64,000 nucleotides of DNA from Streptomyces sp. HUAS 15-9 (GTDB lineage Bacteria > Actinomycetota > Actinomycetes > Streptomycetales > Streptomycetaceae), in assembly GCF_025642155.1 (NCBI RefSeq), contig NZ_CP106798.1:2480001-2544000 (forward strand), in the 5' to 3' direction. Shown in pieces: positions 35,513-45,601 of the stretch. The notes beneath the pieces were generated by a model. That model saw only the letters and a program-made list of their open reading frames with translations, made no database searches and had not been told where the DNA came from. The position numbers and the translations under genes were made by a program. Numbering within the stretch: position 1 is the first letter of the stretch; every line of letters starts with the position of its first letter.

Positions 35513-35605
35513 CTTCCTCCGCGCTGGCCCCCCTCTGCCCTGACCTCCTCTGCTCTCGGCAGAGTACGGTTCCGTCCCGCGGCCCCGCCGGGCACGATCT
35601 CGGGC

Positions 35606-36628
35606 ATGAGACTTCTGGTGCTGGGTGGTACGGAGTTCGTGGGGCGGGCCGTCGTCGAGTCGGCCCTCGGGCGCGGCTGGGAGGTGACCGTCTTCCACCG
35701 GGGACGGCACGCTCCTTCGCCGGGGGCGCGGTCGCTGCACGGCGACCGCACCGCCCCCGACGGACTGGCGGCCCTCGCCGGGAGCGAGGAGTGGGACGCC
35801 GTCGTCGACACCTGGTCGGCCGCGCCCCGAGCCGTGCGGGAGACGGCGCGGCTGCTGCGGGGCCGCGCCGGGCGGTATGTGTATGTGTCGAGCTGCTCGG
35901 TGTACGCGTGGGCCCCGGCCGCCGGGTACACCGAGGACGCGTCGCTGGTCGAGGGCGCCGCGGCCGACGCGGAGCAGACCGAGTACCCGCGGGACAAGCG
36001 GGGCGGCGAACTGGCCGCCGTCGAGGCCTTCGGCGCGGACCGCTCGCTGCTGGTGCGGGCCGGGCTGATCCTCGGCCCGTACGAGAACGTGGGCCGACTG
36101 CCCTGGTGGCTGACCCGGATCGCCCGCGGCGGCCCCGTCCTGGCGCCCGGACCGCGGGACCTGCGCCTGCAGTACGTCGACGTCCGCGACCTCGCCCAGT
36201 GGGTTCTCGGGGCGGTGGAACAGGGATTGAGCGGGCCGTACAACCTGGTGAGCCCGCAGGGTCACGCCACCATGGGCGAACTTCTCGACGCCTGCGTCCA
36301 GGTCACCGGCTCGGACGCCGAACCGGTGTGGACCGCCCCGGACGTCGTCCTCGGCGCGGGCATCGAGCCGTGGACGCAGCTGCCGGTGTGGGTGCCGCAG
36401 GGCAGCGACATGTACGACGCCCTGCACTCCGCGGACGTCTCGCGAGCCGGGGCGGCGGGGCTGGAGTGCCGCCCGGTCACCGAGACCGTCGCCGACACCT
36501 GGGCATGGCTGCGGGACATCGGCGGCGTCGCACCCCAGCGGCCGGACCGGACGAGCAAGGGGCTGGATCCGGAGGTGGAGGCGAAGGTTCTCGCGGCCGT
36601 CCGTGGTGTATCCGGCACCACCTCCTGA
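35606..36628 (+). CDS. NAD-dependent epimerase/dehydratase family protein
   Basis: The 340-aa extended SDR protein starts with a Rossmann motif (MRLLVLGGTEFVGRAVVE), has the YVSSCSVYAW strand and an EYPRDKRGGELAAVEAF segment in place of a classic YxxxK. It shows the LQYVDVRDLAQWVLGAVEQ block used by isoflavone-reductase-like and sugar epimerase families. The substrate is unknown. It lies between the orphan winged-helix gene and a two-component system. Confidence 0.87.
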   Translation: MRLLVLGGTEFVGRAVVESALGRGWEVTVFHRGRHAPSPGARSLHGDRTAPDGLAALAGSEEWDAVVDTWSAAPRAVRETARLLRGRAGRYVYVSSCSVYAWAPAAGYTEDASLVEGAAADAEQTEYPRDKRGGELAAVEAFGADRSLLVRAGLILGPYENVGRLPWWLTRIARGGPVLAPGPRDLRLQYVDVRDLAQWVLGAVEQGLSGPYNLVSPQGHATMGELLDACVQVTGSDAEPVWTAPDVVLGAGIEPWTQLPVWVPQGSDMYDALHSADVSRAGAAGLECRPVTETVADTWAWLRDIGGVAPQRPDRTSKGLDPEVEAKVLAAVRGVSGTTS

Positions 36629-36679
36629 CCGGGCTCCGGGCCCAGTGACCCGCGCCCGGGGGTCGGCGAGACTTGCGCC

Positions 36680-37951
36680 ATGAACACCGACACGAAGAGC
36701 GGCGGCGCCGGCGGGCGCACCCGGGAAGTGGTGCTGGCCGCCGTACGGGGATTCGTGCTGGCCCTGGTGATGCTGCCCGTCGCCGTGCTCGTCTTCACGC
36801 TGGCCGTCGTCTCCATCGCGACGATCCCGATCGGCATCGGCATCGTCACGACCCCCTATGTCCTGGGCGGTGTGCGGGACTTCGCGGACGTACGGCGGCG
36901 GCTCGCGGCCGAGTGGTGCGGGGTGCGGATCCCGTCGGCGTACCGGCCGATACCCCCGGACGCCAACCTCTGGGCGCGGTGCTTCGGGATGCTCCGCGAC
37001 CCGCAGGTCAGGCGGGACCTGCGGTGGCTGCTGGTGGACATGACGGCGGGCTACCTCACGGCGCTCCTCCCGGCCGTCCTGCTCCTCTACCCCTTCGAGG
37101 GGTTCGCGGTGGCGGCCGGGCTGTGGCGGGTGCTCGCGGACGGCCAGACCTACTGGTACGGCTTCGTGCCGGTCACCGACCAGCCGACCGCGCTCGGCGC
37201 GGCCGCCACCGGCGCCGTCCTCCTGGTCGCCGCCTACCGGCTCGCCCCGCGCCTGCTCGTCGCCCACTTCCGGCTCACCCGGGCCGTCCTCGGCGCCGAT
37301 CAGGGCGAACTCGCCGAACGCGTACGGGTGCTGACCGAGACCCGGCGCGACGCCGTGGACACCTCGGCCGCCGAACTGCGCCGTATCGAGCGGGATCTGC
37401 ACGACGGGGCACAGGCCCGGCTGGTCGCCATGGGCATGGATCTCGGCACGATCGAGATGCTCCTCGACAAGGACCCGGCCAAGGCGAAGGAGCTGCTGGC
37501 CCAGGCCCGCCGCAACTCCGTGGACGCCCTCGCCGAGCTGCGCGACCTGGTCCGCGGCATCCATCCGCCGGTCCTCGCCGAACGCGGACTGGGCGACGCC
37601 GTACGGGCGTTGGCGCTCCGGCTGCCGCTGCCCACCGAGGTGACCGTGGAGCTCGACGGTCGCGCGGACGCGCCGGTGGAGTCGGCGGCGTACTTCGCGG
37701 TCAGCGAGGTGCTCACCAATGCGGTCAAGCACTCCGGCGCCGACCGGATCTGGGTCGACATCCACCACGGCGACGGCATGCTGCGGATCACGGTCACCGA
37801 CAACGGCAAGGGCGGTGCCGAGGCGGGAGCCGGTTCCGGACTCGCCGGAGTCGAGCGGCGACTGGGTACATTCGACGGCGTCCTGGCCGTCGGCAGCCCC
37901 GCGGGCGGTCCCACCATGGTGACCATGGAGATTCCGTGCGCGTTGTCCTAG
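36680..37951 (+). CDS. Sensor histidine kinase (HisKA_3 type)
   Basis: The 423-aa protein has an N-terminal sensor part with four hydrophobic segments (about residues 15-65 and 115-195). A dimerisation helix with phospho-acceptor His241 (IERDLHDGAQARLVAMGMDL) follows, then a HATPase with EVLTNAVKHSGADRIWV and TDNGKGG...GSGLAGVERRL. It transfers phosphate to the response regulator encoded next, whose GTG overlaps its 3' end by 16 bp. The signal is unknown. Confidence 0.94.
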   Translation: MNTDTKSGGAGGRTREVVLAAVRGFVLALVMLPVAVLVFTLAVVSIATIPIGIGIVTTPYVLGGVRDFADVRRRLAAEWCGVRIPSAYRPIPPDANLWARCFGMLRDPQVRRDLRWLLVDMTAGYLTALLPAVLLLYPFEGFAVAAGLWRVLADGQTYWYGFVPVTDQPTALGAAATGAVLLVAAYRLAPRLLVAHFRLTRAVLGADQGELAERVRVLTETRRDAVDTSAAELRRIERDLHDGAQARLVAMGMDLGTIEMLLDKDPAKAKELLAQARRNSVDALAELRDLVRGIHPPVLAERGLGDAVRALALRLPLPTEVTVELDGRADAPVESAAYFAVSEVLTNAVKHSGADRIWVDIHHGDGMLRITVTDNGKGGAEAGAGSGLAGVERRLGTFDGVLAVGSPAGGPTMVTMEIPCALS

Positions 37952-38589
37952 CCGAAGACCTGTTCCTGCTCCGGGACGGGCTCGTCCGGCTGCTGGAGGC
38001 CTACGACTTCGAGATCGCGGCGGCCGTGGAGTCCGGCCCCGAGCTCGCCCGCGCGCTGGCCGATCTGGAGCCGGACGTGGCCGTGGTCGACGTACGGCTG
38101 CCGCCCACCCACACCGACGAGGGCCTGCAGTGCGCCCTCGAGGCGCGGCGGGACCGGCCCGGACTTCCGGTGCTGGTCCTCTCGCAGCACGTGGAGCAGC
38201 TGTACGCGCGCGAGCTGCTGGCCGACGGCAGCGGCGGGGTGGGCTATCTGCTGAAGGACCGGGTGTTCGACGCGGAGCAGTTCGTGGACGCCGTACGGCG
38301 GGTGGCGGCGGGCGGTACGGCCATGGATCCGCAGGTGATCCAGCAGTTGCTGTCCCGGCGGTCCGCCGACGACCATCCGCTCGGCCGTCTCACCCCCAGG
38401 GAGCGGGAGGTCCTGGAGCTGATGGCGCAGGGCCGGTCGAACGCGGCGATCGCGGCGCAACTGGTCGTCACGGAACGGGCGATCGCCAAACACACCTCCA
38501 ACATCTTCGCCAAACTGGGACTGGAGGTGTCGGACGACGACAATCGGCGCGTCCTGGCCGTGCTGGCCTATCTGGACCGGGACCGCTGA
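37936..38589 (+). CDS. LuxR/NarL family response regulator
   Basis: The 217-aa protein has a receiver with acidic pocket (VVLAEDLFLL), phospho-acceptor Asp52 (DVAVVDVRLPP) and Lys in GYLLKDRVFDAE. A C-terminal LuxR-type HTH follows (RLTPREREVLELMAQGRSN, TERAIAKHTSNIFAKLGL). GTG 37936 lies inside the kinase gene and gives the usual start MRVVLAED. It is the cognate partner of the kinase. Confidence 0.94.
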   Translation: MRVVLAEDLFLLRDGLVRLLEAYDFEIAAAVESGPELARALADLEPDVAVVDVRLPPTHTDEGLQCALEARRDRPGLPVLVLSQHVEQLYARELLADGSGGVGYLLKDRVFDAEQFVDAVRRVAAGGTAMDPQVIQQLLSRRSADDHPLGRLTPREREVLELMAQGRSNAAIAAQLVVTERAIAKHTSNIFAKLGLEVSDDDNRRVLAVLAYLDRDR

Positions 38590-38784
38590 CGTTGCGCGAG
38601 TTCTCCACTACTTTCCCGTAACTCCTGCTGTTCAAGGGGCCGTTGAGGCAGGATCGACGGCCAGTCCTCTGATGAATTTGTGAGGCGGCTGAACACGCCC
38701 GGGGCACCGTCCGTATGGATGGGAGCAGCTTCACTCCTGTCGGGCGCCTCGATGCTGCCCCGTTAAGGAAGTCAGAGGAGTTCC

Positions 38785-40329
38785 ATGGGACGCAACACAC
38801 GCAAACGCCGTACGCCGCTGGCCACCAAGGCCATTGCCGCATCGGCGGCCCTAGCGCTCGGTGGGGGCGGGCTGATCTGGGCGAACTTTTACGCATCCGC
38901 GCACGAGTCGAACAACTATGCGCAGAACCAGACCAAGGCCGCGGCCGCGCAGGTCGCGACGATCTCCTGCCCGGACGTCGGCCAGAAGCTGACGAACGTA
39001 CCGAACGCGGCCCGCAACGGTGTGGCCGCGGAGCTGGCGAACCTCGACAAGCAGATCACCGAGGCCTACGCCCGGCTCGCTTCCACGCGTCAGGCGCAGA
39101 CGAACGACGCGAGCTTCGTGCAGAACGCGATCGTCAGCCCGCTGAAGTCGAAGCGGACCGCCACGATCGACCGGATCAGGATCGACATCCAGCGGGTGGG
39201 CGGCCAGTTCAACAACTCGCTCTCCCAGCTCGCCGCCTGTACGACGCAGACCGCCAACCAGACCAACGTCGGCGGCCAGGCCAACACGGGCCAGCAGCAG
39301 AACGGCGGGCAGGCGCAGACCGGCGGTCAGGCGAACACGGGTGGCCAGGCGAACACCGGTGGTCAGCAGCAGAACGGCGGGCAGGCGCAGGCCGGCGGCG
39401 GACAGGCCGGCAACGGCCCGGTCGCGGCCGACTTCGTGGACATCACGAAGGTCGCGGCGAACGTCCAGGGCAAGCCTCAGAACGGCGGCAACGCCTCGAC
39501 CGGTACGTTCACCACCCGGTGCGGTGTCAACGCGAACAAGAACCACAACACCGACAACGTGATCGTGGCGCCCGGCGTGGCCAACGGCGCTCACCATCTG
39601 CACGACTACGTCGGCAACCAGAAGGTCAACGCGTTCTCCGACAACAACACCTTCCTGCAGGCCCCCACCAGCTGCCAGAACCAGAACGACCTGTCGTCGT
39701 ACTACTGGCCCGTGGTCCGTGTCCAGGACGGCACGCAGGACTTCGACCAGAACGCGGACGGCGGCGGCAAGGAAGGCAACGTCGGCAAGATCCTGACGCC
39801 GGTCCAGGCGCAGATCAAGTACGTCGGCAACCCGTCCAGCAAGGTCGTCGCGATGCCGCAGTTCCTGCGCATCATCACCGGTGACGCCAAGACCACCACC
39901 AACGGGCTGGCCAACGCCAACGCGCACTGGAGCTGCACCGGCTTCGAGAACAAGGTCCAGCTGACGGAGCAGTACCCGATCTGCCCGCAGGGCAGCAAGG
40001 TGGTCCGTACGTTCGCCTTCCAGAGCTGCTGGGACGGCCAGAACATCGACAGCGCCAACCACCGTACGCACGTGGCCTTCGCCGACCCGGCCAGCGGCGT
40101 CTGCGGCAACGGCTTCAAGGCGATCCCGCAGCTGACGATGCGCCTCGTGTACAACATCACCCCGCCGACCGTCGAGAACGGCCAGGTGAAGAACGCCTAC
40201 GCGGTCGACGGCTTCCCGGAGCAGCTCCACAAGCCGGCCACCGACCACGACGACTTCATCAGCGTCACGAAGAACAACCTGGCGAACAAGATCGCCAACT
40301 GCATCAACAACGGTCAGCGGTGCGGATGA
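38785..40329 (+). CDS. Secreted DUF1996 domain protein with Gln/Gly repeat linker
   Basis: The 514-aa precursor has a basic, hydrophobic N-terminus ([20 protein letters not shown]), a helical first domain with two Cys, a low-complexity linker ([18 protein letters not shown] units, about residues 163-212) and a C-terminal DUF1996 domain. That domain has [58 protein letters not shown] and [18 protein letters not shown]1996 occurs in secreted proteins of fungi and actinobacteria, some tied to wall or polysaccharide binding; the reaction is unproven. ATG 38785 has AGAGGAG upstream. Confidence 0.88.
   Translation: MGRNTRKRRTPLATKAIAASAALALGGGGLIWANFYASAHESNNYAQNQTKAAAAQVATISCPDVGQKLTNVPNAARNGVAAELANLDKQITEAYARLASTRQAQTNDASFVQNAIVSPLKSKRTATIDRIRIDIQRVGGQFNNSLSQLAACTTQTANQTNVGGQANTGQQQNGGQAQTGGQANTGGQANTGGQQQNGGQAQAGGGQAGNGPVAADFVDITKVAANVQGKPQNGGNASTGTFTTRCGVNANKNHNTDNVIVAPGVANGAHHLHDYVGNQKVNAFSDNNTFLQAPTSCQNQNDLSSYYWPVVRVQDGTQDFDQNADGGGKEGNVGKILTPVQAQIKYVGNPSSKVVAMPQFLRIITGDAKTTTNGLANANAHWSCTGFENKVQLTEQYPICPQGSKVVRTFAFQSCWDGQNIDSANHRTHVAFADPASGVCGNGFKAIPQLTMRLVYNITPPTVENGQVKNAYAVDGFPEQLHKPATDHDDFISVTKNNLANKIANCINNGQRCG
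39271..39410 (+). repeat. In-frame repeats encoding the Gln/Gly/Asn linker
   Basis: Units such as GGCGGTCAGGCGAACACG and CAGCAGCAGAACGGCGGG recur imperfectly. Confidence 0.75.
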
Positions 40330-40337
40330 TCTCCTGA

Positions 40338-40400
40338 GGTGGGCCACCTCGGTGGCCCACCGAAGAAGGCCGGTGGCGGGTCCTCCCGCCGCCGGCCTTC
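40338..40400. terminator. Two tandem hairpins after the DUF1996 gene
   Basis: The first stem is 40338-40348/40351-40361. The second, 16 bp with one G-T pair, is 40365-40380/40385-40400 with a TCCT loop. They also lie downstream of the convergent lipoprotein gene. Confidence 0.88.
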
Positions 40401-40429
40401 GCCGTTGTGCGCGCCCCGCGCGCGGGCCG

Positions 40430-40849
40430 TCAGCCGCCGTGCGCACCGTGGGAGCTGTGGTCGGTGCCGATCTCCACCTCACCGCCGAGCGTGCCACGCA
40501 GCGCCTTGACCACCCCGTCGTCGCCGACGGCCACCCACTTGCGGCCCACGAGGTAGTAACCGCCGTAGTCCTTGGCGTCGTTGATCCACTCACGCTGGCC
40601 GCGGTCGGTGGCGAAGGTGGCGAGGACGAACTTGCCGTCGGTGTTCTTGCAGATGGCCTGGCGGATCTCGTCGGCGTCCGTCTGCATGTCCGGCTTGCAC
40701 TTCACCTCGGCGGCCAGGCTCTCCAGGCTGCCGGTGGCCGTCGTCGGCACGGCGTCCGCGGCGCTCTTTCCGCCGCCTGAGCCGCACCCCGCCAGCAGCA
40801 GCGCGGCCGCGGCGCCCGTCACGGCGAGCATCGGTCGGGTCAGCCTCAT
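40430..40849 (-). CDS. Small putative lipoprotein
   Basis: The 139-aa precursor has a lipobox (AAALLLAGCGSGG, lipidated Cys22), so it is likely anchored on the outer face of the membrane. The mature part has two more Cys (EVKCKPDMQ, QAICKNTDG) and a compact domain (REWINDAKDYGGYYLVGRKW). ATG 40849 has GGAGG 5 nt upstream. I do not recognise a named family. Confidence 0.85.
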   Translation of the reverse strand: MRLTRPMLAVTGAAAALLLAGCGSGGGKSAADAVPTTATGSLESLAAEVKCKPDMQTDADEIRQAICKNTDGKFVLATFATDRGQREWINDAKDYGGYYLVGRKWVAVGDDGVVKALRGTLGGEVEIGTDHSSHGAHGG

Positions 40850-40985
40850 CTGTTCCTCCGGTCCTGAGGGGCGTAAGCATGCCGCAGAGAGCCTTTGCGA
40901 GGGGCTCCGCCCTTCGATACGGGCGCCGGGGGCGATGCACTCAAATCGAGTGCCGCCGTGGGCACACCCGTGCAAGGGTGTGCCG

Positions 40986-41510
40986 GTGAACCGAGACTGG
41001 GAAGATCGCGTGACCGCCGCCTGGGCCGGCTTCGACGACTACGCGGAGGAGACCGCATCCGTCAGCAGCTCCGCTGCGGGGGCCGACTTCCGGGCCGTGA
41101 TCGACGCGCTCGTCGCCGAACTGCCCGAGGACAGCCCGCTGGGCCCGTTCGAGCGAGCCTGCGCCTGGGACTCGACCGGTCACTCGGACAAGGCGGTACC
41201 GCTGTACCGCGAGGCGCTCGCCCGCGGGCTGAGCGGCTACAGGGGCCGCCGGGCGAAGATCCAGCTGTCCAGCTCGCTCAGGAACATCGGGCGGGCGGAG
41301 GAGGGCGTCAAGCTGCTCACGCCCGAACTGGGCGCCCCGTCGGATGAGTTGGACGACGCGGTACGCGCCTGTCTCGCCCTGTGCCTGTCCAGCCTCGGCC
41401 GCGACCGCGAGGGGCTGTCCCTCGTCCTCGGCGCCCTCGCGCCCCATCTGCCGCGCTACCAGCGGTCGATGGCCAACTACGCGCGGGCACTGGTCGAGCC
41501 GGACGACTGA
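40986..41510 (+). CDS. Tetratricopeptide-repeat protein
   Basis: The 174-aa helical protein (DWEDRVTAAWAGFDDYAEE...) contains TPR-like pairs such as RACAWDSTGHSDKAVPLYRE and KIQLSSSLRNIGRAEEGVKL. Streptomyces proteins of this length are annotated as TPR proteins with no known partner. GTG 40986 is chosen to begin just before the first helix; AAGGGTG lies upstream. Confidence 0.8.
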   Translation: MNRDWEDRVTAAWAGFDDYAEETASVSSSAAGADFRAVIDALVAELPEDSPLGPFERACAWDSTGHSDKAVPLYREALARGLSGYRGRRAKIQLSSSLRNIGRAEEGVKLLTPELGAPSDELDDAVRACLALCLSSLGRDREGLSLVLGALAPHLPRYQRSMANYARALVEPDD

Positions 41511-41560
41511 GCCCCCTGCACGGCGGGTGACCAACCAACGGCTCACTCGTTCTGAAGGAC

Positions 41561-43478
41561 GTGCAGTCACAGGATGTAGCCCCGCGTCACGCACCCCACT
41601 CCGCCAAAGGCCCCGGCCCGGTCGTCGACGTCGAGCAGGCCGAGGCCGCGCTCGTCGAGCACTACCCGCGCCTGGTCCGGCTCGCCTATCTGGTGCTGCC
41701 GCCGGGCCTCGGCCGAGGCCGCCGCGTCCTGACCGCGCACGCCCTCACCCAGCGCGCGCTGCCCCGTGGCCGCACCTCGGCCGCCGCGATCCCGGCCCAG
41801 TCGACGGGCTCCGACACGGACCCCGGCTACGCCTTCGTCCGCCTCCAAGTGGTGCGTTCGGCCCTGAAGGCCACCCGGACCCGGGGCCGCGGAATGTGGC
41901 AGCTGCCCCCGCTGCTCCCCCAGGTCTGGGGCCTGCGCCTGTTCCCGCGCTCGGGCGGCGCCGACGAACTCGCCCTGGACCAGCGCCTCGCGACCCTGTC
42001 CGGCCCGGCCCGTGCCGCGTATGTGCTGCGCGGTCTGGAGCGGCTCGCCGACGGCGACGTACGGCAGTTGCTGGTGGCCGCCGGGGCCGAGGACCCGGAC
42101 GAGGCGCTGCTGGAGGCCGACGACGTCCCCGCGCAGCACGCGCTGCTCGCCTCCCCCGAGTTCGACCCCTGCTCGCTGCAGGCCCGGCCCACCGACCTGA
42201 TGCGGCGCAGACAGCACACCAAGGCCGCGCTCGCCGCCGCGGCCGCCCTCGCGGTGTGCGGCGCCCTGGTCGTCCTGCCGGGCGGCGGCTGGGGCCCCGA
42301 CGGCGCCGCCGCCCCCGCGTACGCGCAGAACCCGGCGGCCGAGGCCGCCCTCGACCCCGGCCAAGCTGACCAGGATCGCGCCCACCGCCTGGAAGACCTC
42401 GGCACGCGCCGACTTCTCCGTCTGGCCCGCGCGCGGCCCCCTCACCGGCGACACCGCCCTGCTGCGCCGCGCCCTCGCCGTCTGGGCCCGCCCCGGGGAG
42501 ACGGTCCGCGTCTCGGCAACCCCCGGCACCCAGACCGGCGGCCCGGCCGGACCGCCCCAGCTGCTGTACGCGGGCGACGTCGACAACGCCCGCGTGGTGA
42601 TCCTCTACGACGGCCTGCGCATCGCCCGCTACGCCGAGCCGAAGGACGGCACACAGGGCGCGGCCCTCGACCTCGCCCGCGCCGACGGCGCCACCGGCGT
42701 CGGGGCGAGCGCGCTGGTGCTGGGCCGCTCCGACGGCAACGTCCGCTATCTGACGGCTCCTTGGGTGAAGGCGGCCGCCGAGCGGGACCTGACCAAGCCC
42801 GGCGCGGGCGCGATGGACCTCGGCCTGACCGACGGTGTCACCGGCCCGCTGGCCAGCCCTGTCATGCAGCCCGGCGCGTGCATGTCGTGGAACGTGCTGC
42901 AGCTGACCGACGCCTCCGGCACCCGGCTCACCACCGACCTCGGCGAACTGGTCCCCGCCCACCTCACCACGGGCCGGCCCGGCAAGCCGCACGAGGCGAA
43001 CGGGGCGGAGGCGCTGCGCACCTGGGCGCCGTTCGCCTGCTCGCTGTCCGCCGAGCGCGCGGCGGGGATCAGGAGCGTCAACGCCTGGGCGTTCGCCGAC
43101 CAGACACTGCCCGAGAACAGCGGGACGGCCGGCTGGGTGTGCACCCGCGCGGAGACCTGGCGGGGCGACGGGACGGCGGCGCTGGCCCAGTTCCACACAC
43201 CGGGCGGGCGCTACGGGGCGGTGGCGGCCAAGGCGACGGACGTGACGGCGTGCGGTGCGCGTGATCCGCATGTGCTGGCCGGGGTGTTGTGGAAGTCCGA
43301 CGCGGGGACGTGGTACCTGCTGGCCGCAGGCGGCAAGGACACCGCGTCGATCCGCACGACCGGCGGGGTCACCGCCGCCGCCAGCGGCAGCACACTGGCC
43401 GTACCGGCGAAGCAGGGCACCCAGGCACAGCTGTCGGGCACCCTCGACGACGGGACCACGCTGCACGGACTGCGCTAG
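41561..43478 (+). pseudogene. Membrane protein of unknown function, frameshifted
   Basis: The first frame (41561 to about 42360) encodes a sigma-factor-like helical part (LVEHYPRLVRLAYLVLPPG), a long soluble part and one membrane helix (AALAAAAALAVCGALVVLP). The reading then continues one frame over from about 42359 (AKLTRIAPTAWKTSARADFS) to the stop at 43478, with no break in similarity of style or codon use. One extra base in the run CCCCGGCC at 42355-42362 explains the shift. The intact protein would be about 638 aa. It may be a sequencing error. GTG 41561 follows GAAGGA. Confidence 0.75.
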
Positions 43479-43484
43479 CCACCG

Positions 43485-43547
43485 TTTACTGACACTGGCG
43501 TCAACAAGTACCCGCACAAGGGTTTCCCCGGGACTTACTCGCCAGTA
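43485..43547. promoter_or_regulatory. Operator-like repeats before the metal-hydrolase gene
   Basis: TTACTCGCCAGTA (43535-43547) contains the arms TACT/AGTA. ACTGGCGTCAA (43494-43504) is partly its inverse and also pairs with TTGACGCCA just before the start. This style fits a TetR operator, and a tetR gene lies at the end of the operon. Confidence 0.55.
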
Positions 43548-43557
43548 CATTGACGCC

Positions 43558-44484
43558 ATGTCTAACACGCAGGCCCGGCCGGTGGAGTCCGAGCGGATAC
43601 CGCTCAAGGCCCGCAAGGTGTCCTTCTCCTGGGAGGGCACCCCGCTGCACTGGGTGCCCGGGGACCCGTTCGCCGCGCACACCATGAATGTGCTGCACCT
43701 GCTGCTGCCCGCCGGTGAGCGGTGGTTCGTGCACGTCTACAAGCAGGTGCTGCCGCTCATCCGGGACGACCGGCTCCGCGAGGACGTCATCGGGTTCATC
43801 GGCCAGGAGGCCATGCACTCCCAGGCCCACGACGAGGTGTTGCCGCACCTGAAGGAACTCGGCCTCGACCCGACGCCCTACACCGCACAGGTCGACTGGT
43901 TCTTCGAGAAACTGCTCGGCGACCGCACTCCCCCACTGCTGAACGCGTGGGTGGTACCCCCATCACCGGGCCGGGCCCGCAAGTGGTGGCTGCTGGAACG
44001 CGTGGCGCTCATCGCGGCCATCGAGCACTACACGGCATTCCTCGGCGACTGGGTCCTGAACGCCGACGAACTGGACCGGCGCCAGGCCGATCCGACCATG
44101 CTGGACCTGCTGCGCTGGCACGGCGCCGAGGAGGTCGAACACCGCTCCGTCGCCTTCGACCTGTTCATGCACGTCGACGGAAGCCACCGGCGCCGGGCGC
44201 GCACCTGGGCGACGGCCTTCACCGCGCTGGTGTTCCTGTGGCAGCGCGGGGCCCGCTTCTTCATGGAGAACGACCCCACACTGCTCGACGGCAAGGCCTC
44301 CTTCAAGGACTTCTATGTGAGCGGTCGGCGCGGCACCCTGCCCACGACCGGCGACATGCTGAAGTCCATCCCCCGCTACCTCAGCCGGACCTACCACCCC
44401 TCGCAGGAGGGCTCCACCGCACAGGCCGTCGCCTATCTGGCCTCCTCCCCCGCGGCACTGGCCGCCGAGAAGGGGACGTCCTGA
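43558..44484 (+). CDS. Metal-dependent hydrolase family protein (PF10118)
   Basis: The 308-aa protein has the family's helical metal-binding blocks: FIGQEAMHSQAHDEVL, LIAAIEHYTAFLGDW and GAEEVEHRSVAFDLF, which provide paired Glu/His residues resembling diiron ligands. Members are often paired with a ferredoxin-type reductase, as here, suggesting a redox-active diiron enzyme more than a hydrolase. That is inference. ATG 43558 lacks a ribosome site, so the transcript may be leaderless or nearly so. Confidence 0.85.
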   Translation: MSNTQARPVESERIPLKARKVSFSWEGTPLHWVPGDPFAAHTMNVLHLLLPAGERWFVHVYKQVLPLIRDDRLREDVIGFIGQEAMHSQAHDEVLPHLKELGLDPTPYTAQVDWFFEKLLGDRTPPLLNAWVVPPSPGRARKWWLLERVALIAAIEHYTAFLGDWVLNADELDRRQADPTMLDLLRWHGAEEVEHRSVAFDLFMHVDGSHRRRARTWATAFTALVFLWQRGARFFMENDPTLLDGKASFKDFYVSGRRGTLPTTGDMLKSIPRYLSRTYHPSQEGSTAQAVAYLASSPAALAAEKGTS

Positions 44485-45533
44485 TGCCGAAGCTGCGGAC
44501 CGTCGTCGTCCTCGCGGGCGCCGCGCTGCTGGCCAGACGGGCCCTGCGGCGCCGGGTCCAGGACTCCCCGCTGTGGCCGCTGCCCGCCCTCGACCCGCCG
44601 GTCTCCGGCCGGCCGCGGTCGCGGGCCCTGCGGCTGCTGCTGGCCTCGCACGAGACGGTGGCCGAAGGGGTCGTACGGCTGCGCCTGGAGGGACGGGAGC
44701 TGCCGCGCTGGGAGCCGGGCGCCCATCTCGACCTGGTGCTGCCGTCCGGGCTGGTACGGCAGTACTCGCTGTGCGGAGACCCTGAGGACACCTCCTCGTA
44801 CACCGTCGCCACCCGGCTGGTCCCGGACGGGCGGGGCGGCTCGCGCGAGGTCCACGAACAGCTTGCCGAGGGCATGGAGCTGGAGGTGCGCGGGCCGCGG
44901 AACCGCTTCCCGCTCGTCGAGGCGCCCTCGTACGTCTTCGTCGCCGGCGGCATCGGGATCACCCCGGTCCTGCCGATGCTGCGGGCCCTGCCGGAGAACG
45001 CCGAGTGGCGGCTGCTGTACGGCGGACGGTCGCGGGCCGCGATGCCGTTCCTGGAGGAGGTCGAGAAGCTGGCGGGCGACCGGCTGACCGTGGTCGCCGA
45101 GGACGAGGAGGGGCGGCCCGACCTGGACGCGCTGTTCACGGACGTGACCGAGGGAGCCGCCGTGTACTGCTGCGGACCCGAGGGACTGTTGGCGGCGGTC
45201 GAGGAGCGGCTCCCGGCGGGCGCCACGCTGCACCTGGAGCGGTTCGCGCCGCGCACCTCCACCGACGGCAACACGGCATTCGAGCTCGAACTCCGGCGCA
45301 GCGGGCGGACGGTGACCGTCCCCGCCGACTCCACCGTGCTGGCCGCCGTACGCGAGGAACTGCCCGACACGGCGTACTCCTGCGAGCAGGGCTTCTGCGG
45401 GACCTGCCAACAGCGTGTGCTGGAGGGCGAGGTGGAGCACCGGGACGAGCTGCTCACGGACACGGAGCGGGCCGACTCGATGCTCATCTGTGTCTCACGT
45501 GCGCGAGGTGAGCGTCTCGTGCTGGACATGTGA
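44484..45533 (+). CDS. FMN/FAD- and [2Fe-2S]-containing reductase (PDR/VanB type)
   Basis: The 349-aa protein has an N-terminal hydrophobic stretch, a flavin domain (VRQYSLCGDPED), an NAD-binding part (YVFVAGGIGITPVLPML, AVYCCGPEGLLAAVEERL) and a plant-type ferredoxin domain with CEQGFCGTC and a fourth Cys near the end (LICVSRA). It probably passes electrons to the preceding metal protein; the two genes overlap by one base. Confidence 0.92.
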   Translation: MPKLRTVVVLAGAALLARRALRRRVQDSPLWPLPALDPPVSGRPRSRALRLLLASHETVAEGVVRLRLEGRELPRWEPGAHLDLVLPSGLVRQYSLCGDPEDTSSYTVATRLVPDGRGGSREVHEQLAEGMELEVRGPRNRFPLVEAPSYVFVAGGIGITPVLPMLRALPENAEWRLLYGGRSRAAMPFLEEVEKLAGDRLTVVAEDEEGRPDLDALFTDVTEGAAVYCCGPEGLLAAVEERLPAGATLHLERFAPRTSTDGNTAFELELRRSGRTVTVPADSTVLAAVREELPDTAYSCEQGFCGTCQQRVLEGEVEHRDELLTDTERADSMLICVSRARGERLVLDM

Positions 45534-45601
45534 CGGTTCCATGCGAACGCAACGACCGGTCCGGCCCGTTACGGTCCGGATCCGATCGGTAAGGTGTTCG
45601 C

